Shown: one piece after another, positions 35,848-44,992 of the stretch | Position numbering within the stretch: position 1 is the stretch's first letter | How the letters are laid out: each line of letters starts with the position of its first letter | Assembly: GCA_007449985.2 (NCBI GenBank) | Contig: VIIQ02000589.1 | Coordinates: 310,001-374,000 of the forward strand | Direction: 5' to 3' | Length of the DNA: 64,000 bases | DNA from: Desmodesmus armatus | Lineage: Eukaryota; Chlorophyta; Chlorophyceae; Sphaeropleales; Scenedesmaceae | The notes under the pieces: model-generated | Database searches by the model: none | What the model saw: the letters and a program-made list of their open reading frames with translations, nothing else | Told to the model about the DNA's origin: nothing | Program-made: the position numbers and the translations under genes

Positions 35848-38084
35848 ATGGGAACACTGGAAGGTGCAACAAATTTGAGAGACATCCCGCTCCACTCGGA
35901 GGCTGTGACGACCATGGTCAATTTTTGGACGGTTATAGTTGGACTGGTAAAGGAACGCAACTCGCTGTCCGAGCTTGTGTATTTCCCTCAATACGCATGC
36001 GTTTGCACGTGTCTCTCGGTCATCAGTTGCTGCATCAGCCTGTCTGAGAGCCCCAATACTTCCCACCTGGCTCTGTGTGTCTCTGGCATCTTCCCCTGCA
36101 CCTCCTCGGACCCTCAAAAAAGCAGCATGAAGGCCAGGATGACTGGTTCTGACGGGGGCGTGTTCCCTGTGGTGAGCTACACAGTACACTGCTCCAGCTG
36201 AACAGTACTGTGTACTATCAGCAGCTCTGCATCACCATACCTGGAGCAGCAGAAGCCCCTGAAACATGTTGAGCTGGGAAGACTTCTCAAAGTATGATCC
36301 ATAAGGCTTGCTAATGCTGTTGCTGCTGGTCTGTGCTGACCCTGCAGAGCCAGTCACTGGGTTCTGAGAGGCCCCGCATACGCCTACCCCTGACCTTTGC
36401 CAGGCAGCAGCTGCCGCAGCTGGCATGCCTGCAGCATATGGAGGCCTGCAGCATACCCGCAGAGCTTGTGCTGCTCCCTCCTGGGACGCGGGACCGGACA
36501 GCAGCGGCAAGCATACTGTCACTGCCTGAGGGTCTGAGCGTCTGCCGCTATGATAGCAGTGGCAGCAGCAAAGCACGGCATGAGTACCACTCACATGGGC
36601 TGATCCAAAGCCACCAGCAGTGCAGGCTCATGTGTGAGGAGAACTGGTTCCTTGTGGGTGAGTATGCCATGCTGTTGCTCTGCCAGGCATGCAACTGCAC
36701 TGACCAGCACCTGCCAACATGTATGCTGTCTCAGGCTACCAGCTGCACGCCGCTTGTCACAACGTTTATGCTGCACTTTCCACCACCATGAGGCCTATGT
36801 CAGCACAGCTGCAGTTGTTGCAAGCATACCGTCTCAGCACAAATTGCCACTGCTGTCTGTGCCTCAGGCTTGGCAGTGGAGAAGGGCATCCTGCAGCTGC
36901 TGTGCAGCAAGCGGCTGCCTGATGCTCTCAAAGACGCTGACAAGGGCCTGGATAGCCAGCAGCGCAGCAGCAAGCGCAGCAGGCGTGAGTCCTTAACCCA
37001 CTCAGATGACTCTGCCACAGACGTCACCATCCAGGAGGCGCACCCTGAGCAGAGCTGCATGCCTCACCACAAGCAGCACAAGCCTCAGCACCAGCTGGGG
37101 GCGCTGCAGCACTGGCAGCTGCACCGTGCTGATGACACAACCACCATGCAGCTGCAGGACATTTCCTTGCCTGGCAGTTCCGCACACGCAGCAGACGCCC
37201 TGCTGGCAGTGCAGGAGCCCTCAGTGATGCAGCTGCACAGGCCACACCCCCAGCCATCCCTGCAGATGCAGGCGCAGCAGCATATGCGGCCCCAGCAGCA
37301 CAGCCTTGGGGTGCTGCCGCTGCTGCCTGAGCTGCAGGACAACCTGGAGCCCTCCTGCCACCTGCCACCAAGGCACCGCCCTGCAGGCAGCAGCAGGGTA
37401 GGGTCACACACTGCATCAGATGATGCCCAGCACCACAGCCCAGGCTTTGGCCACAGGAAGAAGGTGACCTGGGCAGATGAGGGCAGCGCACCCAGCCGGC
37501 TCAGCACACCAACAGCGGCAGCAGCAGCAGCAGCAACGGCGCCTGGGGAGGGTGGGGTGCCTGCTGCAGGCCCAGCCAGGGGCGCGGCAGACACCAATGC
37601 GCTGCTGTGGCAGAACCTGCTGTTGCTGCAGCAGCTGCAGCAGCTGTCAGCCCTGCCGGCGTCTGAGCTGCAGCAGCTGCTGCAGGAGCTGACAGAGCTC
37701 GACAGTGTGTGGAGCCACAGCAGCGCCTGTGGGGCATGGAGTGGGCGCGCGGGCAGCTGCACAGGGCGCTCCTGCTGCAGCAGCCACATCCCCAACCAGC
37801 CCACGCAGCACTACAAGCAGCGCTTGCTGCTGATGAAGCGGTACGGCATCCAGCCCGGTGCTGCAGGACAGTTTGAGGTGCAGCCCCAGCACGTGCAGGC
37901 AGTGCTGGCAGCCCTGCAGGCCCCACAGCCGCAGCCGGGCCCATGCCAGGACGCAGCAGCACAGCATGGGGCCCAGCACAGTGGTTTTCTGCAGGATTAC
38001 GAGCCTGCTGTCAAGCACCCTGGCGTGGCTGCAGCCGCCCCTGCTGGCAGCGACAGCTCAGCACACACATGCAACTCAGCGTAG
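35848..38084 (+). CDS. Unrecognised Gln/His-rich protein, about 582 residues
   Basis: Four exons close in phase: 35848-35946, 36049-36171, 36348-36657 and 36868-38084. The only part that looks globular is in exons 3-4: RPRIRLPLTFARQQLPQLAC, PAELVLLPPGTRDRTAAASI, LPEGLSVCRYD, HSHGLIQSHQQCRLMCEENW and FLVGLAVEKGILQLLCSKRL. It could be a small DNA-binding or protein-binding fold, but I cannot name it. A basic stretch, SSKRSRRESLTHSDD, looks like a nuclear signal next to phosphorylatable serines. The rest is Gln/His/Pro/Ala-rich low complexity typical of algal transcription regulators. GHRKKVTWADEG near the middle resembles a K-V-T-W (RVxF-like) PP1-docking motif, offered only as a possibility. 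The first exon and the second acceptor (CTGAG|AGC) are the weakest calls. Confidence 0.55.
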
Positions 38085-38639
38085 GTGATGCCCCTCTGTA
38101 TAAGGTCTGTCCGTCTTCGGCAGCCACGCATAAGGTGCTACACTGAGGCCACCTGAGGGGTGACACATGGTTGGCTGTCTTTGGAACCGCGCTGAGGCAG
38201 TACTGTCCGCATGGTCGATTGCTGTGTTTAGCATACATTTTTTTGAGTGCTCACCTCCTGGCTTGCATGGTTTGCAGGCGGTTTGTTACTCCATCCCGAT
38301 GTGTTCGTATGTGGGGCTGCCAGGCGGCCTTGTTTGCTCGGTCTGTCCATCTTCATGTTGTGTGCTGTACCGTATGTGGTTTGAGCCCCCTCAACCTTGA
38401 GGGTCATGCCAGGGGGCACCACCGTATGACCATGTCGGCGGGGTGGCGGATGGTCTCAGTGACCCACACTGCCAGCTGGCCCTGCAGGGACTGTGTTGCA
38501 TGTCCATCATGGACATAGGATGAGGTTTCTCTGCACAGCGTGATGTGACAGGCACAAGCAAACATAAAAAAAGGTAAAATTTGAACATGCTTTACGCTCA
38601 TGATGCTGCAGAGGGCCACTGAGGGCACTCCAGGTTGGA

Positions 38640-38650
38640 GCCAGCCTGGC
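38640..38650. promoter_or_regulatory. Conserved palindromic element GCCAGCCTGGC, copy 1
   Basis: Perfect GCCAG-C-CTGGC, about 420 bp before the ATG at 39071; the spacing is larger than in other copies because of the AT repeat and extra sequence. Confidence 0.5.
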
Positions 38651-38660
38651 CCAGATCGGG

Positions 38661-38662
<2 letters not shown>

Positions 38663-38736
<74 letters not shown>
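38663..38736. repeat. (AT)37 dinucleotide microsatellite
   Basis: Uninterrupted AT repeat of 74 bp, 13 bp downstream of the conserved GCCAGCCTGGC element of copy 1. In the other copies the same interval carries a TTTGAAT-like sequence instead. Confidence 0.95.
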
Positions 38737-38738
<2 letters not shown>

Positions 38739-39070
38739 TTGATGCCGTCAGCCGTCTACGCGTGATAGCCGTCGAACGTTTGAACCTTCCCACGCCCCAA
38801 AAGCCAACAGCACCACCCTCCCAGCAATTGACTACAGCCATGAATGGTCAACATAGAGACTCCACTCATGAAGGTCAAAGCACAAGGCCAACTATACCCA
38901 TAAAAGGCTGCGCAACACCTATTCAAGACTCAACCGGTCCAGGACGTGTGTAGTCGACAAAAGAAGTCGAGTCAGCTGCTGAGTCGCGTCAGACTGCAGG
39001 AAGTGTTTCCGGAGAGGGTATCAAAAGTCATCCTGCACCAAAAACGCTTGTCCTCGGCATCCTGCACACA

Positions 39071-40341
39071 ATGCTGCAGAAGACACAGGCAGTGCGTGTC
39101 CTGCAGGAGGGGTGCACCAGGCTAGGTCTGCCCAACAGCACAGCAGCAGCACTGCTGCAGTTCCTGTCTGTCAAGAGGATCCACGACCAGTTCGTGCCTG
39201 AGACGGACCGTCAACTGCGCATGTTGCCTGGAGCGGCCCTGGACAAGCTGTGGCACTACATGCTGCTCAACACTGCAGGTGTGTAAGGGCTGCTGCTCAA
39301 GATTAGAAGCAGCATGGCATCATGCCATCACGGTGATGGAGTGCGGTACAGGGCTGATGGATGAACAGAGCTGATGGATGAAATCAGAGCAGCATGGCTT
39401 GTATTGCTGTGCAGCGCCTCTCATAGCTGCGGCTGCAAGCTATGCGTGAGTCACCCACAAGCCTTGTTGCAAAGTTCCAGGCAGTCTGACTTGGGGTTTG
39501 CCCCCCCCCCCCCTCTTCAACGCCTGCAGTGTCCACTGGAGCTGGCAGCTCTCATCACGGCTGCATTGTCTTTTCCCTGACGCAAACTTGCTGTCCCCTT
39601 ATGCAACCTTACAGCTTCGACGGGCACTACCCTGTCTAGTGCATTGACTAACAGTCAACCCCGGCCGCAACCTCCCCCTCTCCTGCTACCCTTTCTCCTG
39701 CTGCAGTGTCTGCCTGTGTGCATGATTTGCTGGGTGGTGTTGTTGAGCACCGTGGCACTGACGCCTGGGACCTGGCTGATGACACCAAGCTGCTGCAGCG
39801 CCTGTACGCCCTCAACATAATGAGGCTGGAGGGACACGAGCCAGATGTAGGACTGTGGACGGTGAGAGGATGAATGGCACACAGCCAGCTGCACGGCAAC
39901 CATTAGCACAATGCTGCTGCAGCCGGTCAAGCCTTTGAATGTGCTTGTTACACCCTGGCATGCAGTTCTTGTCATTGCTGTTACTTTGTGACGTTAAATT
40001 ATCATCACTGCAGGCAAATTGAAGCAACCATGCATGTACATGCTATGCCCACTCAATTCGTGTGACGACACACACACCTGACAGCTTGCTGACACCAGTC
40101 GCACAAATTTGATGCATATCTTGCGCCATGTGCAGGAGCCCGGCACTGCGCTGCACACGCTGCGCCTGTCTACCTACCCAATTCCTGCCCTGCCGGTCCC
40201 TGCCTGGTGGTGGCAGGCTGTACATCACACCCAACCTCAAACAGCAGCTGGAGGGCCCGCTGGTGCACGCACTGCAGGTGCTGTATGCACAGGACACACA
40301 GCAGCCCGGCCCACCCGCTGTACTGTCAGGAACAGCAGCCT

Positions 40342-40378
<37 letters not shown>

Positions 40379-40694
40379 CGGCTTCGGCACGCAGCCAGCA
40401 GCAAAGCGGCAAAGGGTTGAGCAGCAGCAGCAGCAGCAGCAGCTTGGCAGTGATGCAGACAAGCTCACCCTCGTAATGAAAAATCTGATGGGCATTGAGT
40501 TGATCTTCAAAATCAAGGCCCATGTTCAGCTGGCCAAGCTTTTTGAAGCGTATGCAGACTATTACTCGATTGACGTCAAGTGCTGCAGATTCCTGTATGA
40601 CGGGGAGCGCCTGAGCAGTGAATCCACTCCACAAGATTTGGGGATGGTGGATAATGATGTGATATTCTGCATCGTACAGCAATGCGGCTGTTGA
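39071..40694 (+). pseudogene. Array copy 1: WH-motif / SUMO-like gene with frameshift in exon 3
   Basis: Exons 39071-39278 (208 nt), 39707-39861 (155 nt) and 40136-40694. Exon 1 encodes the N-terminal domain (QEGCTRLGLPNSTAAALLQF, KRIHDQFVPETDRQLRMLPG, LDKLWHYMLLNT). Exon 2 encodes CVHDLLGGVVEHRGTDAWDL and LLQRLYALNIMRLEGHEPDV. Exon 3 starts EPGTALHTLRL, but relative to all five paralogues it has one extra C at about 40193 (CCCTGCCGGTCCCTG against CCCTGCGGTCCCTG in copy 4). Translation then leaves the ancestral frame and stops at 40418-40420. In the other frame the linker, the basic AAKRQRVEQ motif and the SUMO-like domain (CCRFLYDGERLSSESTPQDL, ending QQCGC, TGA 40692-40694) remain open, so the loss is recent or an assembly error. 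Called a pseudogene on that basis only. Confidence 0.6.
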
Positions 40695-41530
40695 TGCTGC
40701 TGTGGGATTGTCAGTGGGGGCAACTATGCTAGGGCAAGAGTGTGTCATGCGGGGATGTGTGGGGCTGCAGGTGCTGTCGAGGATTGGCCATGGTCTGTGT
40801 GATGGCGGCCATGCTTGGCGCGTTTGCTTCGCCTAAGCATTGGCCACAGTCTGTGCTTCCACGGGACCAATTGTATGGTGTTTAAAGCATTTGGTCAATT
40901 GGGCATGTTAGGCATACGTATACGCCTTTTTGGGGAATTTCAGTTAGTGGCTTGCTTGATGCTGCTGCTAGGGTGCACATCTTGGTGGCTGTGTGAGAAG
41001 AGATGGTTTTGCCTCTGTTTCTGGTCTGGCTGTTGTTGTTTCTGGGTCTGGTTATTATTTATGTCTGCTTTCGTAAGTCTGCTGTTCAACAATGTTTGCA
41101 GATAACCCAGGCATCAGTATGCAGGGCACAAGAAGGTTCCGGGCACGGGAAGCAGGGCATGTTCGCTGGGCACAGCTTGATTTTGTGGGGAGCAAGTGTT
41201 ACTGTTACTGTTGCATGGTTCAGGCTGACCCTGAACAACAATTGAGGAGCCAACTAGGCTCATGGGGCAGTTAGACATGGATGTATATGTATGGAGTTGT
41301 GAAAGGGCCGCTGTCATGTCATGGCATACTGGACGTGCAGACTCATCCTGGCCTCTGCTGCAGCATGTTTTGGGTGCATGGTCCTTGCTTGTACAATATG
41401 GCGCTATGTTGGCTTGGCGCTTCATTGGCCAATGTACCGTGGTGGATGGTGTGCTGTTGGGTGAATTATTGTGGCTCCAAAATAGGCCTGTTGGTGCCAG
41501 CCTGGCACAGATCTGCATCTGCATCTGCAT

Positions 41531-41542
41531 GGTCACGTGACC
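41531..41542. promoter_or_regulatory. Perfect 12-bp palindrome GGTCACGTGACC (G-box core)
   Basis: Contains CACGTG, the core bound by bHLH/bZIP factors in plants. Located about 530 bp before copy 2. Function inferred. Confidence 0.4.
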
Positions 41543-41610
41543 AGGTCAGACGGGGCGCCACTCTGACAGGTAGATCTCATGGCAGCAACACATAGGTACA
41601 TGGGCATGTA

Positions 41611-41727
41611 TGGTGGTGCCAGCCTGTACGTCACACACACAGCTTTACAACACACAGCAGCAGCAGGGGCAGCGGCTGCCAGCCTGCCCACCAGTGGTGC
41701 AGGCACTACACAGTGTACACACAGCAG
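41611..41727 (+). pseudogene. Decayed fragment of array exon 3
   Basis: The stretch starting TGGTGGTGCCAGCCTGTACG and running through CACACAGCAGCAGCAGGGGC, GGTGCAGGCACTACACAGTG and TACACACAG follows the order of exon 3 in the intact copies (TGGTGGTGGCAGGCTGTACG, CACACAGCAGCAGCA, CTGGTGCAGGCA, CTGTATGCACAG) with substitutions and indels and no open frame. Probably a relic of an additional array member. Confidence 0.55.
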
Positions 41728-41809
41728 ATGCTGCACGACATGCAGGGGATACGCGCCGGTAGGTGCTGCAGCACTGGCAATCGTTCGATGATTGAGCCTG
41801 GGTGCTGTT

Positions 41810-41820
41810 GCCAGCCTGGC
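41810..41820. promoter_or_regulatory. Conserved palindromic element GCCAGCCTGGC, copy 2
   Basis: 252 bp before the ATG at 42072 and followed within 20 bp by TTTGAATTCAATTC, the same order as in copies 3-6. Confidence 0.5.
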
Positions 41821-42071
41821 GCAGGTCGGTTTGAATTCAATTCAATTCAAAAGCGAGGCTGCTGTGACAGCTTCAAGCTCAATGAGGCAGAGGCAGAGCA
41901 TCGGGGCAAAAGCACCAGCAACAACTTTAGGCAAAACATCAACGCCACAGCGACCGCTGGCAGTGATATCAACGAGAGCACGTCTGTTCTAGTTGGTTGT
42001 TGGTTCGGACAAATCGACCTTCCAGCTCTAAATCCTCATCAACTCCACAACAGTACACCAAAAAAGTTGGA

Positions 42072-43319
42072 ATGCTGCACAAGACGCAGGCTGTTCGCGC
42101 CCTGCAGGAGGGATGCAGCAGGCTGGGTCTGCCCCACAGCACAGCAGCAGCACTGCTGCAGTTCCTGTCTGTCAAGCGCACCCACGATCAGTTCGTGCCC
42201 GAGAAGGATCGCCAGCTGCGTATGTCGCCTGGATCCACCCTGGACAAGCTGTGGCACTACATGCTGCTCAACACATCAGGTGTGATACCTATCAGGCTGT
42301 GCTAGTGAGCTGGTGGCCTGTTAGCCAATTTCAGATCAGCTTTTGTGAGGGTTCGTCTCTCAGGAGGCTGTATGAGGGCCGCATACCTCCTGCCAGCAAA
42401 AACCAGTTACGGCTGTGCTTGACAGCAGTTGTGAGCATTGTGCCTACACAGGCAGCATGATGCTGCCTGTCATTCAATGAACATGACACTATGTTACCAT
42501 TAACTGGCTGCCATAACTTGGTCTGGGCTTTATTGCACGGTACTGTATTGTGCGGTACCTTTTGCTGCACTGCAGCCCCCACCCTCTTCTTTCATTTCAT
42601 ATTCCGCTGCAGTGTCCGCCTGTGTTTATGCTCTGCTGGGCGGTGTTGTTGAGCACCGTGGCACTGACGCCTGGGACCTGGCTGATGACACCAAGCTGCT
42701 GCAGCGCCTGTACGCCCTCAACATAATGAGGCTGGAGGGACACGAGCCAGACCTGGAACTGTGGACGGTGAGAGATAATTGGCAGCACAGCCACACGGCA
42801 GCAGCCACACTGGTTTTGTTGACTGGCCTTGGGTGTGCGTGGGCTCTCTGCAGTTTGCCGCAACAAAGGTGGCTTGTTCTATTGGCACCTGCACTGATGC
42901 CGTGTTGTTGCTGAGCCAGTACAAATCAGGCCACAGCACATGCTTGCATCTTTCTTGCCAAGACAACCAGGGTGTTTCACAAAGATGTCAGTCAGCCTTC
43001 TGACCCCATAGGCCGCCACATGTTTGCTTGCTGGGTGTCCCTTGTGCAGGAGCCCGGCACTGCCATGTACACGTTGCGCCTGACCGCCTTACAAGTGCCT
43101 GCCCTGCGGTCGCTGCCTGGTGGTGGCAAGCTGTACGTCACACCCAGCATCACCCAGCAGCAGCAAGGCCAGCTGGTGCGTGCACTGCAGGTGCTGTACA
43201 CACAGGACATGCAGTCACAGCTGCAGCCCAGCATGCCCGCTGCACTGCCCGGGCCAGCAGTATCACCAACAATGGCAGCAGGCGGCTGCGGCATGGAGCC
43301 AGCAGCAAAACGGCAACGG

Positions 43320-43362
<43 letters not shown>

Positions 43363-43616
43363 GGCTCAGCAGTGATGCAAACAAGCTCATTCTCATACTG
43401 AAAGATCAGCTTGGCGGCGAAGTTCACTTGTCAGTCAAGCCCACTGTTGAGTTGCGCAAGGTCTTTGAAGCTTATGCAGAGATCAAGCTGGTTCCAGCTG
43501 AGGTGCTCAGGTTTATTTGCAAAGGTGTGCGCCTGATGGATTATGCCACTCCACAGGAGTTGGGGATGGTGAGTGGTGATGTGGTTGACTGTATTATGCA
43601 GCAAGCAGGCTGCTGA
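42072..43616 (+). CDS. Array copy 2: WH-motif domain + Gln-rich linker + SUMO-like domain (309 residues)
   Basis: Exons 42072-42279, 42613-42767 and 43050-43616, in phase throughout. Residues 1-70 hold the N-terminal domain with KLWHYMLLNTSG; residues 70-121 hold the exon-2 segment ending GHEPDLELWT. Exon 3 gives EPGTAMYTLRLTALQVPALR, SLPGGGKLYVTPSITQQQQG, LVRALQVLYTQDMQ, then a low-complexity linker with the basic motif AAKRQRVEQ and a poly-Gln run. The last ~80 residues are SUMO-like: NKLILILKDQLGGEVHLSVK, TVELRKVFEAYAEIKLVPAE, VLRFICKGVRLMDYATPQEL, GMVSGDVVDCIMQQAGC. Layout and spacing match SUMO/Rad60-SLD (beta1-beta2-helix-beta-'DG-R-L'-'TP-E-L-M--D-I'). The protein ends Gly-Cys, so there is no diglycine for conjugation and no tail to be cleaved. 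A nuclear location is inferred from the basic motif. The best intact representative of the family. Confidence 0.72.
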
Positions 43617-44992
43617 TGCTGCTGCTGTGGTTTCCGTCCCTAGCTGGCAGCGGCGGGCAGCTATGTTTGCCAGGGTGGTCGCAATGTGTCATGTGGGACT
43701 GCAAGTGCCAGTGTTGGCCACACTCGGTGTTTTGTGATCTGTGTGGTTGCTGCCATGTGTGGTGCGCTGGCCTGGTCATCAGTCCCCTGGCACACCTGTA
43801 TTTGTACCTGTATTTGTGTGAGTGCAAACAATTGTGTAAGCAATTGTCGACAACCGTAAGACATGCACACATCGTGCATCGTGGCACAGCTGATGCTGCT
43901 GCTGACTGCCCTGTCAGGGTGGATGTGCAGTTGCATGGTGGTAGTGTACATTGCTGTGCTTGTTGTCTGGCTGTCTGGCTGTTGTCAGGTGCTGTCAAAG
44001 GTATGCAGCCCTTGGTATGCACCAAATTTCCAAGTCGGCAAAGGAGGGTGCTGTGCATACAAGAAGCGCCACTGTTGTGAATGGATGCAATCCTGAGCTG
44101 GGCTATAGCCTCCTTATGGGTCATCAACTTTCCTCAGTCACTTGTTGTGATACTTTGAAAGGAGTTCATCACTGTGAGTTGGCAGTGCATTGCCCTTGCG
44201 TGTTCAGTGTGCCTGCATGGGGTGCGTCCTCACTGCCAAGGGGTTTGTTTCTTGGTGCAGCACCACCGTAAAGCATACTTACAGGCGGCCTTGATTGCTC
44301 AATGTGCCTCTTTTCACGTGTGGTGGCCCTGGATGCAGTTTTGAGTTGTTTTGTTTGCATTTAAAAGTGTTGTGCGGCCGCTTGTTGACTGTTCTGGACG
44401 CTTGAAAGGTTGCACGAGCAGGTCCCTGGTGGTGTGGCACACAGTGTACAAGTACATTTGTATGTACAACATGTGGAACGTGGGCTCAACGTGGTGCATT
44501 GCTGCCATTAAACAATACAAAACGACGAAGGTAATGCTATGGTCTTGAACAAATTGACAGCGCACCCTGAAGCTTGTCCTTTTCGAAGATTGAGACCTTG
44601 CAAGCAGGTGTAGGTTCACCAAGCAGGTGGTGAAGCGGCAGGAAGCATGCGGGTGCTCTGGCTTGATTATGTGCACACGATGCTGGGTTTCGTGCACCAT
44701 GCTGCCCTGAAACGAGTGCTGGAGTACTGCAGCAGTGCGGCTGGGACCATGGGTGCCAGCCTGGCATCCGTTTGAATGTCGACAGGTCAACAGCAGGCCC
44801 CTCTGGCAAACCGAGAAGCACAGCATCGGGACAACATGGGCACATATTACGCAGGAAGAAAGCAATCATACCGTGACGTGCTGCAACGACATACAGGAGA
44901 ACGTCCGCTCTGGTTTAACAACGTTGTTGATTCGGCAAATCGACTCGAGCTGCAGATCCTGCTCGGCTCCTCAAAAGCACACCACATTCACC
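43617..44992. other. Intergenic between array copies 2 and 3
   Basis: Starts with a 3' flank shared with copies 1 and 5 (GTGTCATGTGGGA-type sequence). Holds the palindromic element at 44755-44765. Open frames here lack domain or splice support. Confidence 0.45.
44755..44765. promoter_or_regulatory. Conserved palindromic element GCCAGCCTGGC, copy 3
   Basis: 228 bp before the ATG at 44993; followed by CCGTTTGAATG. Confidence 0.5.

Larger units (their letters stand above)
38085..39070. other. Intergenic region and 5' flank of array copy 1
   Basis: Between the Gln-rich gene and the first array gene. Contains the palindromic element at 38640-38650 and the AT microsatellite right after it. No exon supported; the long repetitive open frames across the AT run are artefacts of the repeat. 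Confidence 0.5.
40695..42071. other. Intergenic between array copies 1 and 2
   Basis: Contains a palindrome with CACGTG (41531-41542), two GCCAGCCTGGC elements (41496-41506 and 41810-41820), a triplicated ATCTGC unit near 41512-41530, and a decayed piece of array exon 3 (41611-41727). No intact gene. Confidence 0.55.

Noticed and set aside
35848..38084. Calling the Gln-rich gene a B3 or similar DNA-binding transcription factor
   Set aside because: The globular segment lacks a convincing family signature; left as unrecognised.
38600..38953. Long Ile-Tyr repeat open frames on both strands
   Set aside because: Produced by translating the AT microsatellite; no splice, start context or homology.
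40043..40748. Cys-rich minus-strand frames opposite the poly-Gln regions of the array (also at 42992, 48088, 51918, 54663)
   Set aside because: Poly-Cys/Ala/Leu frames are the complement of CAG repeats.
41262..41595. Plus-strand open frames in the spacer between copies 1 and 2
   Set aside because: Overlap palindromic elements and are not conserved in the other spacers.
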